Shown here one piece after another: positions 37,443 through 45,963 of a DNA stretch of 56,834 bases (position 1 is the stretch's first letter; every line of letters begins with the position of its first letter). The notes under the pieces were generated by a model. It was not told the origin of the DNA. It searched no databases and saw nothing but the letters and a program-made list of their open reading frames with translations. The stretch comes from Candidatus Zhuqueibacterota bacterium (GTDB taxonomy: Bacteria; Zhuqueibacterota; Zhuqueibacteria; Thermofontimicrobiales; Thermofontimicrobiaceae), in NCBI GenBank assembly GCA_016783825.1, contig JADHVV010000005.1:1-56834 (forward strand), written 5' to 3'. The translations under genes were made by a program, and so were the position numbers.

Positions 37443-37562
37443 AAACTTGTTTTTATTTTAAGTAAGAAGTTTAGTTTTTTTGCATGGCGCATAGTGCAAG
37501 GCGCATGGCGTTTGGTTTAAAATACATCCCTACTGTGCGCCAAGCCCTCTGCGCCATGCCCA

Positions 37563-38792
37563 TCATTCATACCTCAACGCCTCAATCGGATCTAACTTCG
37601 CCGCTTTATAGGCTGGATAAATGCCAAAAAATAGTCCCACCATGCTAATGAAAATTATTCCGATCAGTACAGAAACTATCGAGACAGAGGCAGATAAAAA
37701 TGTAGCAGAGGCAACCAATTTCGCTAATAAAAAACCACAAATAATACCAATAATTCCCCCGACTGCGCTTATTGCTACAGATTCAATTAGAAATTGCCAG
37801 AGAATATCCCTTTTGCGTGCCCCGAGCGCTTTTCTGATACCGATTTCACGTGTTCGTTCAGTAACAGAAACCAGGAGAATATTCATAATTCCAATTCCAC
37901 CAACAATTAGCGCGATTGCGCCGACTCCAAAAGCAACAGCATACAGGGCAGTTGTTAAACTCATATATAATTCCGCAATCATATCTTGCTGATTAATGGC
38001 AAAATCGTTGTCTTCACCGGGCGGTACTTTTCTCACTCTTCGCAAAATTCCTGTTATCTCATCCTTTGCTTCATCAATGAGTTCCGGTGAAGCAACTTTC
38101 ACTTCAATGGTAATCCATCTCCGCGAACCGTATAATTTTTGAAACAATCCGATGGGAATAACTATTTCTGTATCCAAATTATGTCCAAAAATACTGCCGC
38201 GTTTTTCTAATACACCAATTACACGGAATTTATACGAACCGATGCTTATCCTTCTGCTAAGAGGACTAACATTTTTAAACAATTTGTCTGCTATTTCCCA
38301 CCCGATAATGCAGACATTTCGGCGATGTTTTACATCCCCTGCAGAAAGATTTCGCCCGTATTCCGGGTTGATGTTGGAAGTGATTGCATACTCATCATTT
38401 GTGCCGATTACAACTATATTTGATAACTTTTCACTTTTATATTTTACTGTTCGGCGAGTGCCCACGGTTGGCGCTACAGCTTTCACCAATGTGGCGTGTT
38501 CTTTGATAGCGTTTCCTTCTCTCTTTAACGTAATGTCTTTCCTATTTCGCGCCTCTATCCAATCGGTTCGCGACATCCATGAAAATTTTCCAACATACAA
38601 TGTGTCTGAACCCAATGCAGAAATTGAAGTATAAAATGCATCGTTCAGTCCCTGGATAATTGAATGAATCCCGATCACGGTAGTGATGCCAATAACGATA
38701 CCCAGCGTTGTGAGCAAAGAACGCATTTTATTTGCTCTCAAAGCCTGAAAGGCAATTTTAATTCCTTCCCAAATGTCGGTAAATAGTCTCAT
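37563..38792 (-). CDS. ABC transporter permease (MacB/FtsX-type), paralog 2
   Basis: ALRANKMRSLLTTLGIVIGITTVIGIHSIIQGL...[42 protein letters not shown]. Confidence 0.95.
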   Translation of the reverse strand: MRLFTDIWEGIKIAFQALRANKMRSLLTTLGIVIGITTVIGIHSIIQGLNDAFYTSISALGSDTLYVGKFSWMSRTDWIEARNRKDITLKREGNAIKEHATLVKAVAPTVGTRRTVKYKSEKLSNIVVIGTNDEYAITSNINPEYGRNLSAGDVKHRRNVCIIGWEIADKLFKNVSPLSRRISIGSYKFRVIGVLEKRGSIFGHNLDTEIVIPIGLFQKLYGSRRWITIEVKVASPELIDEAKDEITGILRRVRKVPPGEDNDFAINQQDMIAELYMSLTTALYAVAFGVGAIALIVGGIGIMNILLVSVTERTREIGIRKALGARKRDILWQFLIESVAISAVGGIIGIICGFLLAKLVASATFLSASVSIVSVLIGIIFISMVGLFFGIYPAYKAAKLDPIEALRYE

Positions 38793-38988
38793 AGTTTTTT
38801 GGTATATTTATGCCCTATGGGCTCCATGGTTCATTATTTGATGTTTTAAAAGGTCAAGGTTAAGATCGAGATTGAGAAAAAAAGTAATCTTAATTTCTTC
38901 TTGATCTCGACCTTGACCTTTTCTGTTTTCAAAATCAATTCGAGTATTTCATTTTAATACAACGATTTACATAAAATGGGAAGATGAA

Positions 38989-39675
38989 TCAATCTCCATT
39001 CTTCGATTCATCTCTTTCAACTTTACCGTCCCTCAACCTGACTATTCTGTTCGTATGTTCGGCAATGTATTCTTCATGGGTTACTAAAATAATGGTATTC
39101 CCATTGTCGTGAAGATCTTCAAAAATTTCCATAATTTCTTCACCGGTACGTGTGTCCAAATTTCCGGTTGGTTCATCAGCTAAAATAATTTTTGGACTAT
39201 TCACCAGCGCCCTGGCGATGGCTACTCTTTGCCGTTGTCCACCCGAAAGTTCGTTGGGACGGTGAGTTACCCTGTCAGATAAGCCAACACGATCCAGCGC
39301 TTCTTTTGCAATTTTCTTCCTTTTTGCTGCTGGTGTACCGTTATAAATCAACGGTAATTCAACATTATGTAAAGCTGTAGCTCTGGGAAGTAAGTTGAAT
39401 GTTTGAAATACAAAGCCGATTTCCCGATTTCGAATATCCGCTAACTGGTCATCACTCATTTCACCTATCGATTCATTGACAAACTTATACGTACCGTTAC
39501 TCGGTGTATCCAGGCAGCCAAGCACATTCATTAATGTTGATTTACCCGAACCTGAAGGTCCCATGATTGCCAGGTATTCATTATCTTCAATATTCATTGA
39601 GACGCCGCGCAAAGCGTGCACTTCCTGGGTGCCGACTTCGTAAACCTTAGTGATATTATCAATTTTAATTAACAT
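38989..39675 (-). CDS. ABC transporter ATP-binding protein (MacB/LolD type)
   Basis: [56 protein letters not shown]. Confidence 0.97.
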   Translation of the reverse strand: MLIKIDNITKVYEVGTQEVHALRGVSMNIEDNEYLAIMGPSGSGKSTLMNVLGCLDTPSNGTYKFVNESIGEMSDDQLADIRNREIGFVFQTFNLLPRATALHNVELPLIYNGTPAAKRKKIAKEALDRVGLSDRVTHRPNELSGGQRQRVAIARALVNSPKIILADEPTGNLDTRTGEEIMEIFEDLHDNGNTIILVTHEEYIAEHTNRIVRLRDGKVERDESKNGD

Positions 39676-39713
39676 GACTTAAACCTTTATTAATTTTTTT
39701 ATTAGTGTTCCAT

Positions 39714-40952
39714 TTATTCTTCAGATTTTGATTTATCTTTCTTAGAAATTTTTATAGGGCTGCCATCCTTTAATGTTTTTGTAAGCACCCGATAGCTTCC
39801 AATAACAACCTGTTGATCCACTTCTAAACCGCTTTTGACTTCAATATCCGTATCACTTGAAATACCTGTTTCAACCGGAATAATTTTGGCAGTGCCTTCT
39901 TCAACAATAAATACAACCTCGATCATTTCATCTTTATCAGTTGATTTTGTTTCAGATTCATCTTGCTTCACTTGAACAGAATCATCCTTCGCTTCCTGTT
40001 CTTCTTCATCTGATGGGATATCTTTGGGGGCACGAACCGTAACCGATTGTATGGGGATTTGAAGAATATTCCTTCTAATTTCCGTTCTGATATCCACTGT
40101 TGAAGACATTCCCGGGCGAAGCTTTTCTACTTCATCCACAATCGCTATCTTAACTTTAAAATTTGTGATTTCTTCCTGTGTCCCCCTCCCCCTGGTATTG
40201 CCTGCCAAAGCCATTTCAGAAACAATGCCAATAAATGTAGTATCAGGAATGGCGTCGATTTCTATATCGGTTGTATCCCCAATTTCAACTAATGGAATAT
40301 CATTCTCATCGATTTCAGCCAATACTTCCATTCGGGAAAGATCAGCCACTTCCAGAATAACATCAGCCTGAAACATGGAACCAAGCGCTATCTCTCCAAT
40401 TTCTTTATTAATGATGGTTACTGTGCCATTAAAAGGGGAAAAAAGCTTAGTTTTTACCAAATCATCATTAGCCTGATCCAAGCTGGCAATTGCCTGCTCC
40501 AACTGGCTTTCAGCAAGTTTTAAATTTGCCTCAGCGTTTTCCAGATCAGCCGTTGACGAAAGCTTTTGATTATAAAGGTCTTTTGCCCTTTGAAAATCAT
40601 TTTCCGCTTTTTTGAGACTTGCTTCGGCAGCTTTTTTGGTAGATTTTGCTCTTTGAACCGCAGCTTGATATTTTGTACGATCCAGCTCAATTAAAAGCTG
40701 TCCCTTTTCTACCATCTCCCCTTCTTTGACGTAGAGACCGATTATTTCAGCGCTGACATTTGCAGAAATTTTAACATCAGTTTCTGGTTGAATTTTACCA
40801 GAAGCGGAAACAACCTGGGTGATATCTCCCCGCTTGACTTTTTCAACCTGGACAGAGATTTCACCTCCGCGTCCTTTTTTCATATTCACTATTACAAAAA
40901 CTGCAATAATGATTACTACACCGATTATAATGAATATTTTTTTCTTAGTCAT
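39714..40952 (-). CDS. HlyD/RND-type periplasmic adaptor
   Basis: VVSASGKIQPETDVKISANVSAEIIGLYVKEGEMVEKGQLLIELD; coiled-coil hairpin; LFSPFNGTVTIINKEIGEIALG. Confidence 0.94.
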   Translation of the reverse strand: MTKKKIFIIIGVVIIIAVFVIVNMKKGRGGEISVQVEKVKRGDITQVVSASGKIQPETDVKISANVSAEIIGLYVKEGEMVEKGQLLIELDRTKYQAAVQRAKSTKKAAEASLKKAENDFQRAKDLYNQKLSSTADLENAEANLKLAESQLEQAIASLDQANDDLVKTKLFSPFNGTVTIINKEIGEIALGSMFQADVILEVADLSRMEVLAEIDENDIPLVEIGDTTDIEIDAIPDTTFIGIVSEMALAGNTRGRGTQEEITNFKVKIAIVDEVEKLRPGMSSTVDIRTEIRRNILQIPIQSVTVRAPKDIPSDEEEQEAKDDSVQVKQDESETKSTDKDEMIEVVFIVEEGTAKIIPVETGISSDTDIEVKSGLEVDQQVVIGSYRVLTKTLKDGSPIKISKKDKSKSEE

Positions 40953-41192
40953 TCATGTTCTCCTAACTATTCCTTTATTCTTTGTTTTTCTCTTTTTGTA
41001 AAACTAATGTACCAAACCCGCTAGAGGTAAATTCAAAAGTAGCAGTCGCTAGTGGCAGTAGCAGTGGGATCACAGTAACTAGAACTCTTAAAAAACTGCT
41101 TCTGCTACTGCAACTGCTACTTATCAGGTTTACAGTTACTTTTTACCTAAGTTGTCGGATGTTACATTTTAACCCATAACAAGTATATATTA

Positions 41193-42554
41193 CTACCAAC
41201 TCAATCTTCCCACAGCTAAATCAAGAACAGTAATCGCGTATTTGTAATCATAAATTGCCTGAATCCTGTTAACACGCGCCCTGGTTAATGAATTTTGCGC
41301 GGTGAGTTGTTCTATCAATGTGCCGGCGCCAATGCGGTATCTTTCACTTGCCAGGCGGTAATCCTCTTCTGCGGAAATAACATTTTCTTTTGTAACATCG
41401 ATATTTTCTTTTGCTTTTTCAATTTCAAGAACAGCTTGTTTCACATCCAAAATGACCTGTCTTTTCGCCTGCTCCAGGTCTGCTTCGGCAGCGACAACCT
41501 GTGCTTTTGCCTGCTGAATATTGGAACTTGTCTTTAGACCATTAAACAAATTCAAATTCATACTTACGCCAAAACTGTATGTATCGAATTCGTCAATATC
41601 TCGTTTGCTCTGCGGGAACTGAACATCCCACCAACTATAGTTACCAAAGAAAGATATTGAAGGCAAATGCGCGCTGCGCTGAATTGTTACCGAAGATTTT
41701 GTGCTTGTTAGATTGTTTTGATATGATTTAAAATCCAAACGATTCTGTAAAGCTTGTTCAACAGAATTATCAAAATCAATGTCTATTATACTCACTTCAG
41801 TTTCAATTGGTTCTCGAACCAAATCAATCTCTTCGGTAATATCGATACCCAGTGTATGATTAACATGAGTCTTTGCAGTTATATAAGCATTTCTTGCATT
41901 TACTAAAGCGAGTTTGTTTTCACCAACACGAACTTTTTGCTGGTAAACTTCCGCTCGAGATACTACGCCAATTTTTTCCATTGTTTCAATTCTGTTGAGT
42001 TCTTTGTTACTTGTTTGCAACGCTTCTTCTGCCACTTTTAATAGTTGTTCATTTTTAAGTACATTGTAGTATTTTAATTTCACATCAAGAACAACAGTTT
42101 GCTGAGTCCATGTCAAAGTGTTTTTGTAGCGCTCATTTTCAGCTTTACTTTGCTTTAAAGTTGCATAATTTCGTAATCCGGTAAAAATAGGCTGGTCAAT
42201 CCTTACTTGATAGTAGTATGATTCTTTAGAAGTTACTAACTGATCAAACCGAATTGTGTACATATTCTGCTCTCTTTTCTGCCATTGGGAATAAGCACCG
42301 ATTGTCGGCAAAAAATTTCCAATTGAAGACTTTAAACCGGCTTGTGCAATTTTTGAATAACTTTTTGCCGAAACAATACTGGTGTTGTTTTTCAGCGCTA
42401 TTTTTATGCAATCGTCTAATGAAAGCTTTTTAATTGTCTGGGAAAATAGCGCTGAACTAAAAAGAGAAACTGTTAAAATTATTACAGATATCATAAAGTG
42501 AAACTTTTTCATGTTATAACTCCTATTCATATATTTGTGCGTTATCCTATCCAA
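41193..42554 (-). CDS. TolC-family outer membrane protein
   Basis: Signal peptide; LSLDDCIKIALKNNTSIVSAKSYSKIAQAGLKSSIGNFLPTIGAYSQW; RYRIGAGTLIEQLTAQNSLTRARVNRIQAIYDYKYAITVLDLAVG. Confidence 0.94.
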   Translation of the reverse strand: MDRITHKYMNRSYNMKKFHFMISVIILTVSLFSSALFSQTIKKLSLDDCIKIALKNNTSIVSAKSYSKIAQAGLKSSIGNFLPTIGAYSQWQKREQNMYTIRFDQLVTSKESYYYQVRIDQPIFTGLRNYATLKQSKAENERYKNTLTWTQQTVVLDVKLKYYNVLKNEQLLKVAEEALQTSNKELNRIETMEKIGVVSRAEVYQQKVRVGENKLALVNARNAYITAKTHVNHTLGIDITEEIDLVREPIETEVSIIDIDFDNSVEQALQNRLDFKSYQNNLTSTKSSVTIQRSAHLPSISFFGNYSWWDVQFPQSKRDIDEFDTYSFGVSMNLNLFNGLKTSSNIQQAKAQVVAAEADLEQAKRQVILDVKQAVLEIEKAKENIDVTKENVISAEEDYRLASERYRIGAGTLIEQLTAQNSLTRARVNRIQAIYDYKYAITVLDLAVGRLSW

Positions 42555-43251
42555 ACATTTGTGAAAAACCAGCTGATATTAAAATAGTGATCAAAAATAA
42601 AACAGCCATGGTCCAGCCGGATTTTTTCATACTAAATTTATAAATGACCGCAAATCCGATGGCTAAAACGATGTACTGCCAGATAGCAAATATATCAAAA
42701 CCTTTGAGAATATTATAAACAAATGTTTTCGATTGATCAGCAGGTAAAAATGAAGCTATACTAAAGTGAACATCTGCTGTTTGTTTGGACAGAATTAATG
42801 GAATTCTCAGCAGCAACCCGAACATCCCGATAAGTGATGAATAAGTATAAACAGAAAACATCTTTTTGAATGTTGTTTGTCCGCCTAAAACGATATTTCC
42901 CACGAACCAAAAAATAAGCGCAAAAATAAGAAGCATAATTGGTACTACTATAACAGCGCCAATTGGTCCAGAAATTTTACCTATCTTTTCACCCATTGCC
43001 ATTGCCTGATCGATTTCATCATCAGACATGCCTCGCTCCTCAAACTTTACTCGTTGTTTTTCCATTTGTTCGGGCATAGTTATTGGCAAAGTAACCATTG
43101 TAAAAATAAGGGTAATAAGAACGACAACAATAAGCGGCACCAACCAATCTGGTTTTCTATCAATGGATTCAAAAGAATCTCTTGGTGAGAAGAAAACACC
43201 GACTAATTTTTGAACGACACTCAAATCTTTACTTGTGTTATTCTCTTCCAT
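42547..43251 (-). CDS. Yip1-family membrane protein
   Basis: VGVFFSPRDSFESIDRKPDWLVPLIVVVLITLIF start and five predicted TMs. Confidence 0.8.
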   Translation of the reverse strand: MEENNTSKDLSVVQKLVGVFFSPRDSFESIDRKPDWLVPLIVVVLITLIFTMVTLPITMPEQMEKQRVKFEERGMSDDEIDQAMAMGEKIGKISGPIGAVIVVPIMLLIFALIFWFVGNIVLGGQTTFKKMFSVYTYSSLIGMFGLLLRIPLILSKQTADVHFSIASFLPADQSKTFVYNILKGFDIFAIWQYIVLAIGFAVIYKFSMKKSGWTMAVLFLITILISAGFSQMFG

Positions 43252-43417
43252 TTTATCCTCCGGTTTTTAAAATTCATTAGATTAAGGTTATACTGAAAAG
43301 GTACTACGTTGATTTGGAATTTAAAGTTGTTTGACCATTAGGAACGGAATATAACATTAAAAGTTTCAAAAATAAACATAGCGAAAATATTTGAATTATG
43401 CAAGATATATTCGTTAA

Positions 43418-43621
43418 CTAAATGTCCCCCAAAAATTTAGGACAAAAGCTCTTCAAATCCCATAAAATAAGGATCTTTTGGGGATTGGAATGTGAAAATA
43501 AAATTTTGAAAAGTTAACACTATTTTGATAGAAAAATATAATTTATATGCCGTAAGGATACTATTTACAATACAGCTGATTTTTGAAATCCTAAATTTTA
43601 AAAAAAATGGGGGTCATTCAG
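43418..43621. mobile_element. MITE-like element with imperfect TIRs and 11-bp flanking direct repeats
   Basis: Left end ctaaatgtccccca; right end reverse-complements to ctgaatgaccccca (12/14); flanks ATATTCGTTAA at 43407-43417 and 43622-43632. Confidence 0.65.
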
Positions 43622-43940
43622 ATATTCGTTAAGGGTTAAAATGTAACAATCATCTAAAATATTTCTTTTGACTGTTATTATCTGTTACCATAAATGCATG
43701 GCGCAAAGAGCATGGCGCATGGCGTAAAATATGCGTTTAGCACCATGCTCTATGCGCCTTGCTTTTCTTGACAGGCCTCTTTACTTAAGAAAAGGAATGT
43801 TTTATATGTTACAAAATAAACCTCAACGAGTATAATATCAAATTATCTGAATCTTTTTATTTTATACTACATCTAATTGATTTGAATTTAAAAACCTTTT
43901 TTTTATAAACTGGAACAATTAATTTCGGAGACTTTTATCA

Positions 43941-44177
43941 GTGAAACATTTTAAGAAAATTGCAGTTGTTGTAATAGGCGCAGCATTAGGATTTGCGTAC
44001 TATCGATTTGTTGGCTGCCAGTCCGGAGTTTGTCCGTTAACAAGCAATCCCTGGATAAGCACCGGTTATGGCGCATTAATTGGTTTTGTTTTTACCATTA
44101 ACGGTAAACAGAAGGAACAAACTCTTAACGGAAAACAGGGCGAGCAAAAAAACGATCAGGAAAAGGAGAGTAATTAA
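43941..44177 (+). CDS. Small membrane protein (DUF6132-like)
   Basis: IAVVVIGAALGFAYYRFVGCQSGVCPLTSNPWISTGYGALIGFVF; CxxxxC after the first TM; GTG start. Confidence 0.65.
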   Translation: MKHFKKIAVVVIGAALGFAYYRFVGCQSGVCPLTSNPWISTGYGALIGFVFTINGKQKEQTLNGKQGEQKNDQEKESN

Positions 44178-44342
44178 ATGGACTTTTGGGAAATAATCAT
44201 ATTTTTCGCTGCTTATTTTGTTGTAATGAAATATATCCTGCCCAAAATGGGTATGCCAACCTGAATGTCCACATCATGCGACCTTCCGGGTGAAAGTCAA
44301 AAAAAATCTGAAACTGAAATTATCGAAAATAAAAATGAATAA
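44178..44342 (+). CDS. Candidate selenoprotein (in-frame TGA at 44262-44264), single TM
   Basis: MDFWEIIIFFAAYFVVMKYILPKMGMPT-(TGA)-MSTSCDLPGESQKKSETEIIENKNE*. TGA is followed by hairpin GAC-C-TTC-[CGGGT]-GAA-A-GTC with a GG-containing loop about 22 nt downstream. Confidence 0.45.
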
Positions 44343-44475
44343 TTGATTCAGTTCAAAAAAAATCTAAACCTCGAATTACACTAATTTCACTGATTATTTC
44401 TTTTTAATTCGTGCAATTCGTGTAAATTAGTGGTTTATCAGTGAACTTATTATTTAATGGAGGATTGTTTAAGAA

Positions 44476-44679
44476 ATGCCGATTTATGAATACCGTTGTA
44501 ACAAATGTGATCACAAGTTTGAAATGTTTCAAAGTATTGGCGCATCAAATGAATCATTGAATTGCCCAAACTGTAATGAACCAAAACCCGATAGAATTTT
44601 TTCTGTTTTTGGTTCTGCCAGTGGTGGTGATTCAGCATTCAGTGGTGGTGGATGCAGCCCATCCAGCCCATTTTCGTGA
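44476..44679 (+). CDS. FmdB-family zinc-ribbon protein
   Basis: MPIYEYRCNKCDHKFEMFQSIGASNESLNCPNCNEPKPDRIFSVFG, Ser/Gly tail. Confidence 0.92.
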   Translation: MPIYEYRCNKCDHKFEMFQSIGASNESLNCPNCNEPKPDRIFSVFGSASGGDSAFSGGGCSPSSPFS

Positions 44680-44887
44680 GGTTAGAAACAATAAAGCAGT
44701 TTGCTTTAAATTTGATTTGATAGGAATGTTATTATTATCTTTTTAAAAATTTTAAAATTAATCATCCGGCATTATTGAAAAGCAGCAGTTGTAGTAGCAG
44801 GAAAAATTTTGACGTACGATTATTACTGCCGCTGCTTCTGCTACTTGCAACACACTATGCTGGGAATTCTAAATATATGGAGGTATC

Positions 44888-45475
44888 ATGAAAAAATTAT
44901 CAACTATGTTTTTAATATTAGCAATCGTCTTTGTCTGGGGCTGTTCGGGTACTGATAGTGAATCAATCGCTCAGGACAGTAAAGAGAAGAAAGTTGAGAA
45001 AGCGCATGAAGAAGTAGTTTGGACAACTTTTGATGAAGGTCTGGCAAAAGGCGTCAAAGAGAATAAAAATATCATTGTGGATTTCTACACCGATTGGTGT
45101 CACTGGTGTAAAGTGATGGATGAAAAAACATTCGGTGAGAAAAAAGTAGCTGCCAAATTAAAAGAAAGATTTGCCACTGTTCGGCTTAATGCTGAAAGTA
45201 ACAGTGAGTTTGCAAATTATAAAGGAAAGAAATATTCAAACATGGAGTTGACAAGAGCTTTCCAGGTTACAGGATTTCCTTCTTTAGCATTTCTCAGCCC
45301 TGAAAAAGAAATCATTACTGTTATTCCCGGCTACGTTCCGGCAGATCAATTTTATCATATTCTCGACTTCATTGATAAAGAATGCTATAAAAAGAAAATG
45401 ACGCTTGAAGAATTCATCAAGAAAAAAGGTGAATGCGAAGAATCTAAAAAAGAAGAGTCAAAGAATGAGAAATAA
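44888..45475 (+). CDS. Thioredoxin-fold lipoprotein (DsbD C-domain-like)
   Basis: Lipobox VWGCSG; VDFYTDWCHWCKVMDEKTFGEKKVAAKLKERFATVRLNAE. Confidence 0.9.
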   Translation: MKKLSTMFLILAIVFVWGCSGTDSESIAQDSKEKKVEKAHEEVVWTTFDEGLAKGVKENKNIIVDFYTDWCHWCKVMDEKTFGEKKVAAKLKERFATVRLNAESNSEFANYKGKKYSNMELTRAFQVTGFPSLAFLSPEKEIITVIPGYVPADQFYHILDFIDKECYKKKMTLEEFIKKKGECEESKKEESKNEK

Positions 45476-45505
45476 AGTCATTGCGACAAATTAAGAATCA
45501 GCATT

Positions 45506-45554
45506 AAAAGGCAAAATGAATTATTGGCATAATAATCATTTTGCCTTTTTTTTT
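45506..45554 (+). terminator. Rho-independent terminator
   Basis: aaaaggcaaaatga...tcattttgccttttttttt: 14-bp stem plus T-tract. Confidence 0.9.
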
Positions 45555-45615
45555 GTCAAATTATTTTGACTTCAATCATTTTGACTTTGAATTTTTTAAT
45601 CCAAATAATGCAATA

Positions 45616-45784
45616 GCCACGAAGACACGAAGGTTTTAATACCCGAAGGGTGCACAAAGAATTAAATTATAATTAGTTATGAATACATATTTAGCAAACT
45701 TTTTTCATTTTTTTATACATCAACTTTACAACAGAACTTATGTTTTTCCTTTGTGTTTCTTGGTGGCTTTGTGTCTTTGTGGCA
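45616..45784. repeat. GCCACGAAGACACGAAG...CTTTGTGTCTTTGTGGC inverted repeat
   Basis: Shares flanks (AATGCAATAG / CATTATCTGGGTTT) with the 26929-26980 region. Confidence 0.85.
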
Positions 45785-45963
45785 ACTCTTTTTTTCTACT
45801 GCATTATCTGGGTTTAAGTAACATTACATTTGTAGCTAATATTCTCCCGCAGAAATAAAAAAACACTTGCTTAATGTAAATTTATTTTTAAATTATAGGC
45901 TTACAAGCATATTTAAAATAAATTGGCTGCAAATGAATTATTGCAAACAAAAGGCATTTATAA

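Noticed and set aside
38152-38634. 160-aa ORF on + strand
   Set aside because: Antisense to the second MacB-like permease; no recognisable motifs.
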